Origin: Archaeoglobus sp. JdFR-22 | GTDB lineage: Archaea; Halobacteriota; Archaeoglobi; Archaeoglobales; Archaeoglobaceae | Assembly: GCA_002010045.1 (NCBI GenBank) | Contig: MTMJ01000005.1 | Span: 11,990-44,990, forward strand | Direction: 5' to 3' | DNA: 33,001 bases | Shown: positions 1 to 7,996 of the stretch, piece by piece | Position numbering within the stretch: position 1 is the stretch's first letter | Layout: each line of letters opens with the position of its first letter | Translations under genes and position numbers: made by a program | Notes under the pieces: model-generated | What the model saw: only the letters and a program-made list of their open reading frames with translations | Database searches by the model: none | Told to the model about the DNA's origin: nothing

Positions 1-1175
1 CCCGCCTCATCCACTTCTCCATCCACCGTTATCGCATGATATACTTCCTGCCCCAGATTGAAGTTAATTCTTTCATTTGCAACCATCCTGGAGATGAAAG
101 GCATTGCACCAACCTCTTCCAGCAGCCGATTAATCTTACTTACTGTCTCATTTTCTCCATTTTTTCCATGAAAAATACTTTCATTCGCTTTCCACATAGC
201 TTCAGTAGTGTTACTGTATCCACCAAAGCCTGCCCACCCGTGTTCAACACAGTCCCAGCAACCTGTGTAGTAGTTCATCAAGCATACCATTTCTTCTTCT
301 TTGCAGTTTTTCTCACAATCTTCTCTCGAAATAAATTCCCCATTTTTTGGGACGCAGACTGGTACAAAACAGTTACAGCATACCGGACAGCACGATTTCC
401 CCGCTTCACATCCAGATGGAGTTGCCAGAGGATCACATTTCTCTCCCTTGTTTCTGTCAATTTTCCTGTTGCCACAGCAGCACCTGTCCGGGCAGACGTT
501 CTTTCCACAAACTTTCTCAACCACATCATCAATATTTTGCTGGGTAACACCAGCATTAGCCCCATATGTCCCAGATTTATCCATTATTCCGCCATCACCA
601 TCATTTAAACCCATCATGTGACCTGCTTCGTGGGCAAAATCGATGCATCTTTCCCCATCCTCTGTATCAGTGCTCATTATGTCAGACCACCATCCTTTGA
701 TTGCCGCTCCAGTAGAGGTACCTTTCATATACCCTCTGTGCCTTTCCACGAGATCTGACGTCTTCGGGTCAATATTCCCTTTTTTCACTTCCTCGAGAAT
801 GGATTCATTGGCAGAATATGGCGGATTGGTATTATAATCTGTAACTTCTATACAGTGGTAATTTCCTGCTGAATCACAATCCTGTACTCTTTTCCAATCA
901 ACTTTCACCCTGAATATGCATTTACAATCCCCGTATGTACTTGGAGAACCATCACTTCCGCTCCATTCGTCCTGTATCTCATCCACAGCATTGATAATAT
1001 ACGAATCCGTTGCCTCTGCCCCCACAAACGCAAGCCGTAGAGTGATGGTGATATAACAATCGTCAGGGTTGTTATCACACTCAGTAGCTTTTTCTGCTGA
1101 AGCTGAATTGCATGAACTCACCAGATACAGAATAATGAGGGTAAAGAGGGCTGGCCTGAGAAATCTTTTTAGCAT
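1..1175 (-). CDS. Secreted metzincin-like zinc metalloprotease, partial (runs off the left edge)
   Basis: Reading the reverse strand from the ATG at 1175 gives one uninterrupted frame of 391 codons to the window edge, so the C-terminus is missing. Residues 1-28 form a signal peptide (basic start, then LFTLIILYLV). The following VSSC could be a lipobox. Residues 182-192 read HEAGHMMGLND, the metzincin zinc site HExxHxxGxxD, followed closely by GIMD at 196-199, which fits the Met-turn. Residues from about 223 are Cys-rich (RCCCG, then repeated CC and CxC pairs) and look disulfide-bonded. Family knowledge: HExxHxxGxxH/D proteases are secreted endopeptidases; an Asp third ligand is known from snapalysin-type enzymes. 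The gene begins 17 nt after the upstream epimerase stop and may be co-transcribed, although a TATA-like stretch (TTATATAA) lies about 17-25 nt upstream of its start. The substrate is unknown. Confidence 0.8.
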   Translation of the reverse strand, partial: MLKRFLRPALFTLIILYLVSSCNSASAEKATECDNNPDDCYITITLRLAFVGAEATDSYIINAVDEIQDEWSGSDGSPSTYGDCKCIFRVKVDWKRVQDCDSAGNYHCIEVTDYNTNPPYSANESILEEVKKGNIDPKTSDLVERHRGYMKGTSTGAAIKGWWSDIMSTDTEDGERCIDFAHEAGHMMGLNDGDGGIMDKSGTYGANAGVTQQNIDDVVEKVCGKNVCPDRCCCGNRKIDRNKGEKCDPLATPSGCEAGKSCCPVCCNCFVPVCVPKNGEFISREDCEKNCKEEEMVCLMNYYTGCWDCVEHGWAGFGGYSNTTEAMWKANESIFHGKNGENETVSKINRLLEEVGAMPFISRMVANERINFNLGQEVYHAITVDGEVDEA

Positions 1176-1192
1176 AAATTTAATTAATAAAA

Positions 1193-2113
1193 TTATATAA
1201 AAAGTTTACCACTCATCCCTCTCCTCAGCTTATTCAATAACTCTGCAAGCTCAACAGTACCCTTTCTTATATCATATTCCAGATTGAAAATTTGATTGAA
1301 CTTATCAAAGTTTACGTTGTAGCTGAACTCGGGCTGAATCTTCTCAATAAAGGCAATATCAACTTCAGGATTAATCTCCTGTCTGATCAGCTCTGCAAGC
1401 TCTCTAATAGTTAAGTTCTCACCACCAACGTTGTATACCTCCCCACCCTGACATTCGGATAGAAATGCTCTTGCAGCATCTCTCACATGAACGAAAGGCC
1501 TCCAGTTATCGCCCTTACCAAACACTGTCAGGTTATAACCGAGCATGCACCTCAGCACAAAATAATTTACAACTAAATTGAATCTTATTCCGGGGCTGTA
1601 GCCATAAACCGAAGCCAGCCTTAAAATTTTCACATCAAGCCCATAATCTCTGTTATAACCCAAACACACCTCTTCAGCCCTCTGCTTCGACCTTGAATAG
1701 GGATTCAGCGGATTTACCTCATCCTCTTCTCTCAAATTGTCACCAATTCCATAGATATTGCATGTTGAGGCAAACACCACATTTGTATCCCTCTTTCTCG
1801 CCTCCTCAAGAACATTTATTGTTCCTTCAAGATTTGTAGATTCGACATCGCCCACAACCTCGTCAAGCATTCCCGGAGTGGTGGGCAGTATTGCAGCAAG
1901 GTGTATGACCGTATCAACATCATTGAATGCTTCTCTGATGTCCTCCTTTTTTCTCACATCCCCCCACAGGAAATCCGCATGATTCAGATAAAATAAATTC
2001 AGGGGATTCGATCCAGAGAGGTTATCAATGATTCTGAATTTCATTCCTTTTTTGATTAAAAGCTCTGAAATAGCTGTCCCAATGTATCCGTTTCCACCTG
2101 TAATGAGTATCAT
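1193..2113 (-). CDS. NAD-dependent nucleotide-sugar epimerase/dehydratase (extended SDR)
   Basis: This 306-aa protein is an extended short-chain dehydrogenase/reductase. The N-terminus has the Rossmann motif TGGNGYIG (GxxGxxG) for NAD binding. VIHLAA in the first half is the usual SDR adenine-pocket motif, and YSRSK supplies the catalytic Tyr and Lys (YxxxK). Enzymes of this class epimerise, dehydrate or reduce UDP-, GDP- or dTDP-sugars in the cytoplasm for surface glycan synthesis. It is the third of three consecutive SDR genes, one nucleotide from the gene before it, so it is almost certainly in one transcript. The exact sugar cannot be told from sequence; GalE-like, RmlD-like or a novel reductase are all possible. 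Confidence 0.85.
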   Translation of the reverse strand: MILITGGNGYIGTAISELLIKKGMKFRIIDNLSGSNPLNLFYLNHADFLWGDVRKKEDIREAFNDVDTVIHLAAILPTTPGMLDEVVGDVESTNLEGTINVLEEARKRDTNVVFASTCNIYGIGDNLREEDEVNPLNPYSRSKQRAEEVCLGYNRDYGLDVKILRLASVYGYSPGIRFNLVVNYFVLRCMLGYNLTVFGKGDNWRPFVHVRDAARAFLSECQGGEVYNVGGENLTIRELAELIRQEINPEVDIAFIEKIQPEFSYNVNFDKFNQIFNLEYDIRKGTVELAELLNKLRRGMSGKLFI

Positions 2114-2114
2114 T

Positions 2115-3089
2115 TCATCCTATGTCCTTCTGGTACTCTTCAAATCCCTTTTTCATCAGATTCTGAACTGCAATAAACGTATTTTCAACGCCTCTCTCGA
2201 TGCTGAATTTCGGACTGAAGCCAAGACTTCTGAGTTTACTCACGTCATAAGAGAATTCCCTCTCTTTCGCCTCTCTCGCATCAACAAAAGAGATATTAAC
2301 TCCTGTTCCCTGTTTTTCTGCAATTCTTTTTACAATTTCTGCCAGTTCTTTTACGCTGATTGAATACCCGCTCCCGGCATTGAATACCTCACCATTTGCT
2401 TTTGGATTGATTGCAAGCTTATATATTTCAACAACGTCGTCAATGTGGATAAAATCCCTTTTCTGCCTGCCACTTCCATGAATGGTAATCGGTTTGTTAT
2501 TCAGGGCTTTCTGGATGAAATTCACAACAACTGTTCTCCATTTTGGATAAGTCCCGACACCATAGATGTTTGTAAATCTGAAAATGGTCGTTTTAATGCC
2601 ATGTGAATTGTGGTAAGCCCTGCATAAAGCCTCGCAGCTTGCCTTCATCGCTCCATACGTATTGAGTGGATTGGGGGGCATCTCTTCTCTTGCCACACTG
2701 CCGCTGATGTTGCCGTACACTGCCGCGCTTGAAGGATAAACAAAATACTCAACGCTATCAAGCGTCTGCTCAAGAATGTTCATTGTACCCCAGAAATTTA
2801 CTCTTAAAGCCTCTTCCGGATTATTATTACAGAAAACAACACCGGAAATTGCAGCAAGATGATAAACAATCTCAACATCCCTTAACAATCTATCAATATC
2901 CTTATCACATATATCTCCGTAAACGAGCTTAACTCTTCTGTCCTTCTTAATCAGATTAAAATTCTCTTCTTTCCCCACAAGAAAATTGTCAATGCCGATT
3001 ATTCCGTAATCTGCAAACTTTTCATCTTCCAGCAATCTGTTAATAAGATGTCCACCGACATAGCCAGCCGCACCAGTAACGAGAATCAT
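2115..3089 (-). CDS. NAD-dependent nucleotide-sugar epimerase/dehydratase (extended SDR)
   Basis: This is a 324-aa extended SDR. It begins MILVTGAAGYVGG with the GxxGxxG NAD motif at the extreme N-terminus, has VYHLAA, and YGAMK as the YxxxK catalytic pair. A longer reading frame opens at 3116, but I chose the ATG at 3089 because the Rossmann strand should start within a few residues of the N-terminus and because GGTGAT, an SD-like site overlapping the upstream stop codon, lies about 4-6 nt before it. With this start it follows the sulfoquinovose-synthase-like gene by 4 nt. It probably acts on a nucleotide sugar in the same pathway; substrate unknown. Confidence 0.85.
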   Translation of the reverse strand: MILVTGAAGYVGGHLINRLLEDEKFADYGIIGIDNFLVGKEENFNLIKKDRRVKLVYGDICDKDIDRLLRDVEIVYHLAAISGVVFCNNNPEEALRVNFWGTMNILEQTLDSVEYFVYPSSAAVYGNISGSVAREEMPPNPLNTYGAMKASCEALCRAYHNSHGIKTTIFRFTNIYGVGTYPKWRTVVVNFIQKALNNKPITIHGSGRQKRDFIHIDDVVEIYKLAINPKANGEVFNAGSGYSISVKELAEIVKRIAEKQGTGVNISFVDAREAKEREFSYDVSKLRSLGFSPKFSIERGVENTFIAVQNLMKKGFEEYQKDIG

Positions 3090-3093
3090 CCAA

Positions 3094-4242
3094 TCACCGT
3101 ATAAACACATCAGCATGAGATTTGATTGTGTCAGAATACTTCTGAAGTTTCTCTATAACCACAGGAAGTGTTTTTGCCATCTCAATATCTTTGGGTTTGA
3201 TTATCCTCAGAAACTTGCTGTTATCAAATTTATACTCACTCTCTTCTTTCTCCTTTCTTGGATTTGGAATAAAGTTAATTCCGGGTGAGCTTCCAGTAAT
3301 CTCTTCAGCTGCTTTATTCAGTTCCTCTGCCAGCTCCTTTATTCTGACATACTCTACAAGCTGATTGTAAACCTCGTATCTGCCATCGTTTCCCTTTCTC
3401 GCAATGTTAACAAGGCTCTGACACGCATCCTCCAAGCTGATAAAGGGTTTAATCTGCATACCCGAGCCATAAACAGTGAGCGGATAGTCTGCGAGAATCA
3501 TTGCAGTCCATCTGTTAAACAATGTACCAAAGTAAAAGTCAATGTCAAACCTTGTTGCAAGTAAATCATCAAGGGCAGTCTCCTCAGTCTCAATACCGTA
3601 AACGATGCTCGTCCTCACATCACTGCACGGCAATCCAAGATGCATATTCATCAGCCACATGTTTACGGCATCAAAACCCTTTGTAACGTGGTAGAAACTT
3701 GAAGCTATATTCGGAAAAGGTAGCACATCTTTATTGCCCTCTCCATCAACAACCTCCATAAAACCCTCGGGTATGTGGAGATTTGGCGCACCATAAATCC
3801 CCGTTGTTGTTGTCTCAATAAAGTGTGTGTCATTTAAGTTCTCCTCCCTTAAAGCCCATAACAGGTTGAGCGTGCTTAAAACATTGTTTTTCTGGGTATA
3901 GTACGCTTTGTCAAGACTGATATGGGAATAAGGGGCTGACGGCTGTGCAGCAAGGTGAACGATTATTCCTGGCTTCAGTGTCTTTATCAGCGTTCTTGTG
4001 AATTCTTTATCAGCAAGATCACCTTCAATGAAACTTATATTCCTGAATCCCAGTTCTTCAGACTTCTTTAGTCTTTCCTTAATCGAAGCCACTGGCACCA
4101 TACTACTGGAACCTATCTCTTCCACCCACTTTCTTCTTCCGAAGTTGTCAACACCAATAATTCTCTCGTCAAACTCAACTGCAAACTTCAACATCGTGGG
4201 CCAGCCCATATATCCATCCGCGCCTGTTATCAGAATTGTCAT
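3094..4242 (-). CDS. sqdB: UDP-sulfoquinovose synthase-like SDR (SqdB/Agl3 type)
   Basis: This 382-aa protein is longer than a standard epimerase and matches the SqdB layout: TGADGYMG for NAD, GVDNFGRRK with the paired Arg after the second strand, a long insertion ending SIKERL, AAQPSAPYS, TQKNN, TTTGIYGAPN, and the catalytic FYHVTK (YxxxK). SqdB converts UDP-glucose plus sulfite to UDP-sulfoquinovose; in Sulfolobus the homologue Agl3 feeds S-layer N-glycans. I infer a similar surface-glycan role because membrane sulfolipid is not expected in archaea. It is the promoter-proximal gene of the four-gene leftward cluster. A TATA box (TTTATAAA, 4277-4284) and an inverted repeat (4252-4273) lie just upstream. 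Other SqdB-like epimerases with different substrates cannot be excluded. Confidence 0.78.
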   Translation of the reverse strand: MTILITGADGYMGWPTMLKFAVEFDERIIGVDNFGRRKWVEEIGSSSMVPVASIKERLKKSEELGFRNISFIEGDLADKEFTRTLIKTLKPGIIVHLAAQPSAPYSHISLDKAYYTQKNNVLSTLNLLWALREENLNDTHFIETTTTGIYGAPNLHIPEGFMEVVDGEGNKDVLPFPNIASSFYHVTKGFDAVNMWLMNMHLGLPCSDVRTSIVYGIETEETALDDLLATRFDIDFYFGTLFNRWTAMILADYPLTVYGSGMQIKPFISLEDACQSLVNIARKGNDGRYEVYNQLVEYVRIKELAEELNKAAEEITGSSPGINFIPNPRKEKEESEYKFDNSKFLRIIKPKDIEMAKTLPVVIEKLQKYSDTIKSHADVFIR

Positions 4243-4251
4243 TTTGACACC

Positions 4252-4284
4252 TTACTACTGATTGTAGTAGTAAACTTTATAAAT
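4252..4284. promoter_or_regulatory. Divergent promoter: shared TATA box and perfect inverted repeat (candidate operator)
   Basis: TTTATAAA at 4277-4284 is its own reverse complement and can serve both directions. The TrmB-like gene starts 25 nt to its right, which is leaderless spacing. Leftward, the expected start of transcription of the sugar operon falls near 4252. Exactly there lies a perfect inverted repeat, TTACTACT, six bases, AGTAGTAA (4252-4273). It contains TACT-N6-AGTA, which resembles the TACT...AGTA operators described for some archaeal TrmB proteins. I infer that the adjacent TrmB-like protein represses the sugar operon here and possibly its own gene. Confidence 0.65.
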
Positions 4285-4304
4285 TTTTCTTCCAATCCTT
4301 AGTA

Positions 4305-5120
4305 ATGGAAATAATGGAAGGTATGAGGAAACTCGGTTTAAGTCATCATCAGGCTAAAGTTCTTCTCGCTCTTCTCAGATGTGGAGAGGCAAAGGCATCT
4401 GACCTCAGTGAGTTGAGCGGTGTTCCGAGTGCCAAGATATATTCTGTTCTGGATCAGCTTGTCGATGCTGGAGTGGTCGACAAAAAACCCGGGAGACCAA
4501 TAAGGTATAAAGCCAAACCCCCCGAAGAGATTTTTGAAAGACTGAAGCAAAATACGAAATCTATTCTGGAGAAAAAACTCCGGATGTTTGACGAAGTGCG
4601 AAATGAATTGCTTGCAGGCATGGATAAAATTTATTCTCCCCGCGAAACGGCTTCTAAAGACCTCGTGAAAGTGGTTAGAGTTGGAGAAGCTTCGGAAAGA
4701 GAAACCCAGCTCATGTTCAACGAAGCAGAAAATGAAATCAATATTATCTCGAAAAGTCTTGAATACTATCCTAAAATCAGAAACGAGCTCATAGAAGCGG
4801 AATCAAGAGGGGTAAAGATCAAAATTCTGCTGCTGAAGGACAGACTCTCAGATTCAAGCAGGGTGATTCAGGAGAAGATTCTGGAGTTGATAAGAAGAGA
4901 CCTGAAGGCAGAAGTTAAGTTGAGTAAAACCTCATTGCCATTGCGAGGAGCAATAATTGACCCAAGTTATGAGTACAAATCCGGGAAGGCAATTTTTGTC
5001 GTTGAAGATAGAAATACTCCCCTATACCTGAGAGATGCGGCAATAACCAACAATCCGAGTCTTGTTGCGGGTATAAAGAAGTATTTTGACCTGATATGGT
5101 TATATGAGTCTGAGAGCTGA
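4305..5120 (+). CDS. TrmB-family transcriptional regulator
   Basis: This is a 271-aa TrmB-like protein. Residues 10-75 form the winged helix-turn-helix (LGLSHHQAKVLLALLRCG, then LSGVPSAKIYSVLDQLV and a wing ending KPGRPIRYKAKPP). Residues 78-105 are a likely coiled-coil linker. The C-terminal half (EINIISKSLEYYP, then a stretch of alternating strands and helices ending ILLL) corresponds to the TrmB effector domain with a phospholipase D-like fold. TrmB proteins sense sugars and repress or activate sugar-uptake and sugar-metabolism genes. The start at 4305 lies 25 nt after the TATA box, suggesting a leaderless mRNA; in-frame ATGs at 4314 and 4323 are alternatives. It is divergent from the nucleotide-sugar operon, its probable target. 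Confidence 0.88.
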   Translation: MEIMEGMRKLGLSHHQAKVLLALLRCGEAKASDLSELSGVPSAKIYSVLDQLVDAGVVDKKPGRPIRYKAKPPEEIFERLKQNTKSILEKKLRMFDEVRNELLAGMDKIYSPRETASKDLVKVVRVGEASERETQLMFNEAENEINIISKSLEYYPKIRNELIEAESRGVKIKILLLKDRLSDSSRVIQEKILELIRRDLKAEVKLSKTSLPLRGAIIDPSYEYKSGKAIFVVEDRNTPLYLRDAAITNNPSLVAGIKKYFDLIWLYESES

Positions 5121-5228
5121 GAATTGATGTTAGAATAATACAGATACAGGGTTTAACGATTCCATCATTATGATAGTTAAGTAAATGATTTATTAATGTA
5201 GTCGTTAATCTGTTTATATAACCTTCAG

Positions 5229-6191
5229 GTGATACTGTTGCCCCAATGTGAACACTGCGGAAAAGAAGTATTTCTTTCATTTCAGTGCAGAGAGTGCTAC
5301 GGTTTCTTCTGTGAGGAGTGCCAGCCCCCTCATGTTCACAGATGTCAGAGACTCGAAGTTCAGAAAAACGAAGTTAAACCTGAAAGTCATTCTGAGACCA
5401 ATCATATTCTGAAAGCAGGGATTGAGGAGATAACTGAAACCGGGAGTAGAGAAAATAAGGACGGGGTTACAGAAGCCACACAGGAGAGCCAAGATATGTC
5501 GATACCTGAAAGAAGTGAAACAACGTCCGAAAAAACCATTTCTGAAGTACAAAAAGTGGAGAATCCCGGAAGTACTGCCGTCACAGAATCAGAATCAGTA
5601 AAAGAACCAAAAGTTGCAAAAGAGACAATTCTGACGATTTTTATTATGTTGCTTATAAGTGTGAGTCTGCTTGGCGGTATTAAATTTGGATATCTGTCTT
5701 CGCCTTATCTGGAAGATGATAAAATTTCATATAACGGGGAAAGTTCCCACACAGCAGTGATTGAAACCACACAGGTGTCTCAAACCCCTAATCCAACTCC
5801 AACTCCGGACATAACTGAGAACCTGATTATTATGCTTGAGAGTTACGGTTTCTTTGCAATTCAGGATTTTGATGGTATCAGATTGAGCATAAAATTTGAA
5901 AATAAGAATAGTAATCCATTGAAAGTCTATGTCATGCAGGCAAGAACAGGCAGCGGGGTATTCATGTTTAACGATGATAGAAAATTGAAGAGACCGCTTG
6001 ATGAGTTTAACATAACCTCTTCAGGAGCGATCTCGAGAGAGTACTTCATTCCAAAACTCAAGCTGCAGGAGATAGAGGGAGATATGCTGACAATTGAAAT
6101 GGAGGTTGTCTACGGGAGTGCGGTGAAAAGAATCGTGTCCTCTCTTGAAATGGAAAAAGGTAAAACTGCAGAAACACAACCAATAATTTAA
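5229..6191 (+). CDS. AN1-like zinc-finger protein with one membrane span and an outer domain
   Basis: The 320-aa frame starts at GTG 5229 (a TTG at 5238 is also possible; TATA at 5213-5220). Residues 7-39 have CxxC, CxxC, CxxC and HxHxxC spacing (CEHCGKEV, CRECYGFFCEEC, HVHRC), typical of AN1-like double-zinc fingers, which in archaea often head membrane proteins. Residues 45-130 are a polar, Glu/Ser-rich linker. Residues about 135-155 (TIFIMLLISVSLLGG) form a single transmembrane helix. The remainder, after a Thr/Pro-rich stretch, is a beta-rich domain probably outside the membrane, where it could fold like other small archaeal surface domains. The zinc finger would be cytoplasmic. No function is known to me. 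It precedes sepF by 36 nt to the chosen start. Confidence 0.72.
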   Translation: MILLPQCEHCGKEVFLSFQCRECYGFFCEECQPPHVHRCQRLEVQKNEVKPESHSETNHILKAGIEEITETGSRENKDGVTEATQESQDMSIPERSETTSEKTISEVQKVENPGSTAVTESESVKEPKVAKETILTIFIMLLISVSLLGGIKFGYLSSPYLEDDKISYNGESSHTAVIETTQVSQTPNPTPTPDITENLIIMLESYGFFAIQDFDGIRLSIKFENKNSNPLKVYVMQARTGSGVFMFNDDRKLKRPLDEFNITSSGAISREYFIPKLKLQEIEGDMLTIEMEVVYGSAVKRIVSSLEMEKGKTAETQPII

Positions 6192-6227
6192 ATACCAGAT
6201 ATGCCAAAATCTAATCGGGTGAGGATA

Positions 6228-6596
6228 ATGGGTTTTGTTGAAAAGTTGCTTGGCAAACCTGAAAGAATACCTGTCGAACAATATGAAGAGCTCAACCTCA
6301 GCGAATATGAGGCTGAAATCACTGGAGAAGCTGATATGTTTGTAAGAGTTGCTGAGATTGCTGGAATAAACGAAATATCTGAAATAAGAAGGCAGATTTA
6401 TGAAGGCAACGTTGTTGTAGCAGATATTGCATTCCTGAAACATGACAAGCTGACGACTGATAGAATCTTGAAGGATTTAAGACAGCTATCCGAGGATGTG
6501 AACGGTGATATAGTAGGTCTGGGCGAAGAATACGTGATTATCACCCCCACAGGGGTCAAAATCGATAGAAATAAAATAAGAGGAGCCAGAAGATAA
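6228..6596 (+). CDS. sepF: Cell-division protein SepF (membrane anchor for FtsZ)
   Basis: The 122-aa protein starts MGFVEKLLG, an amphipathic membrane-targeting helix like that of other archaeal SepF proteins, then has an acidic linker and the compact SepF core (FVRVAEI, then NVVVADIAFL, then DVNGDIVGLGEEYVIITP). SepF is the main membrane anchor of the FtsZ ring in FtsZ-containing archaea and acts as a dimer at mid-cell. An in-frame ATG at 6201 exists, but GGGTGAGG at 6217-6224 sits directly before the ATG at 6228, and only that start gives the expected N-terminal helix. A TATA-like element lies near 6186-6193. The ZPR1-like gene follows after 2 nt and should be co-transcribed. Confidence 0.9.
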   Translation: MGFVEKLLGKPERIPVEQYEELNLSEYEAEITGEADMFVRVAEIAGINEISEIRRQIYEGNVVVADIAFLKHDKLTTDRILKDLRQLSEDVNGDIVGLGEEYVIITPTGVKIDRNKIRGARR

Positions 6597-6598
6597 TA

Positions 6599-7150
6599 AT
6601 GGAATGCCCTTCCTGCGGAGCGGAACTGAGGGTTGTTACCGAGTTATACAATACGCCCCATTTTGGCGATGTTTTTATTTCATCTGTTTCCTGTGACTGT
6701 GGTTTCAGGCACTCTGACTCTTTTGTTGTCAATGTAAACGAACCGGTGAGGTACACTATTGAAATAAACTCAAATAATATTTTCGCCAAAGTAATCAGGT
6801 CAAGTTCTGGAACGATAAGGGTTCCTGAAATTGGGGTAATGATGGAGCCCGGAGTAGCATCGCAGGGATTTATTACCAACATTGAAGGCATTCTCTTCAG
6901 ATTTGAAGAAATGGTGAAAGTTGCAAAGAACTGGAATTATGAGGATGAAGAAAAGACCAAAAAGTGTGACTGGATTCTCAAAAAAATCAGGAATACTCTT
7001 GAAGGGAATGAAAAATTGACCCTGATTATTGAAGATCCGCTTGGAAATAGCTTAATTGAATCAAAAGAGGCTGTTAAAGAGACTCTCAATGAAAAAGAAG
7101 CATCAAAATTGAAGAAGAGTATAACGATTTTATCAGAAGAAGATTTGTAA
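6599..7150 (+). CDS. ZPR1-type zinc-finger protein
   Basis: This 183-aa protein opens with C3xxC6 and C32xC34, the single zinc finger of the ZPR1 family, followed by the conserved beta-domain that includes TIRVPEIGVMMEPG and a GFITNIEG turn. Eukaryotic ZPR1 has two such modules and is a translation factor eEF1A chaperone; archaeal forms have one module and are little studied. The last 40 residues are Lys/Glu-rich and helical. It lies 2 nt after sepF, a tight operon that suggests co-expression rather than a proven functional link. Confidence 0.85.
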   Translation: MECPSCGAELRVVTELYNTPHFGDVFISSVSCDCGFRHSDSFVVNVNEPVRYTIEINSNNIFAKVIRSSSGTIRVPEIGVMMEPGVASQGFITNIEGILFRFEEMVKVAKNWNYEDEEKTKKCDWILKKIRNTLEGNEKLTLIIEDPLGNSLIESKEAVKETLNEKEASKLKKSITILSEEDL

Positions 7151-7192
7151 TACCATAGAAGAATTTAATTAACGATTACCCTGCATCACTTT

Positions 7193-7945
7193 ATGATTGA
7201 TGAAATTGAAGTTACAAAAGCTATAACAGAAAAATACTTCGAGAAGTTTCTGAGTGGAATAAGATGCGATGTGGCGATAGTTGGAGGTGGACCTTCAGGA
7301 CTTGTTGCAGCATCGATTCTCGGGAAAAAAGGTTTTAATGTAACCCTGTTCGAGAAAAAACTCAGCCTTGGAGGAGGAATCTGGGGTGGAGGAATGATGT
7401 TCAATAAGGTTGTTGTCCAGAAGGAAGCCACACAGATTCTTGATGAATTTAACATCAGTTACGAGGATTGCGGCAATGGTTATTTTGTTGCTGATGCGAT
7501 TGAGCTTTCAGGAGGCTTGATATACAATGCTTCGAGAAATGCCAGAATTTTCAATCTGACAAACGTTGAAGATGTTATGGTGAAGGATGGTCGCATGACA
7601 GGTTTAGTTGTGAACTGGGCGGCAGTTGAGATGGCGAAGCTGCATATAGACCCTCTGACAATCTCATCCAGAGCAGTGATAGATGCCACCGGACATGACG
7701 CAGCAATCTGCACGATAGCATCAAGAAAAACTGGAAAATTCAATCTTGCCGGAGAAAAGTACATGAACGCAGAATTGGGTGAGAGGGGTGTTATTGAGAG
7801 AGCATCTGAAGTCTTCCCGGGTTTATATGTTACAGGTATGTCTGTGGCAGCAGTTTATGGATTGCCGAGGATGGGCCCAATTTTTGGTGGAATGCTGCTG
7901 AGTGGAAAGAGGGTGGCTGAGATCGTGGAGAAAAATCTGAAGTAA
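7193..7945 (+). CDS. thi4: Thiazole synthase Thi4, archaeal sulfide-using type
   Basis: The 250-aa protein belongs to the Thi4 family, which makes the thiazole moiety of thiamine from NAD, glycine and sulfur. It has the dinucleotide motif VAIVGGGPSGL (27-37), FEKKLSLGGGIWGGG, NWAAVEMAKL, DATGHDA, and the C-terminal PRMGPIFGGML. At the position of the yeast sulfur-donor Cys the sequence reads LHIDP with His151. Family knowledge: His-type Thi4 (as in Methanocaldococcus) is catalytic and uses free sulfide plus iron, unlike the suicidal yeast enzyme. This fits an anaerobic sulfidic lifestyle. A TTTAATTAA element 26 nt before the ATG suggests a leaderless mRNA, and there is no room for a TPP riboswitch. 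Confidence 0.93.
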   Translation: MIDEIEVTKAITEKYFEKFLSGIRCDVAIVGGGPSGLVAASILGKKGFNVTLFEKKLSLGGGIWGGGMMFNKVVVQKEATQILDEFNISYEDCGNGYFVADAIELSGGLIYNASRNARIFNLTNVEDVMVKDGRMTGLVVNWAAVEMAKLHIDPLTISSRAVIDATGHDAAICTIASRKTGKFNLAGEKYMNAELGERGVIERASEVFPGLYVTGMSVAAVYGLPRMGPIFGGMLLSGKRVAEIVEKNLK

Positions 7946-7996
7946 TCCTCTCTTTAATAAAGAAAATTTTAAATTCCTCTTTTAATCAGGATTTTT

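Noticed and set aside
278-565. A 95-aa frame on the - strand near the left edge.
   Set aside because: It lies inside the metzincin gene in another frame; the long frame has a signal peptide and zinc site, this one has neither.
7151-7192. Possible TPP riboswitch before thi4.
   Set aside because: The gap is 42 nt and the TATA spacing indicates a leaderless mRNA, so there is no room for one.
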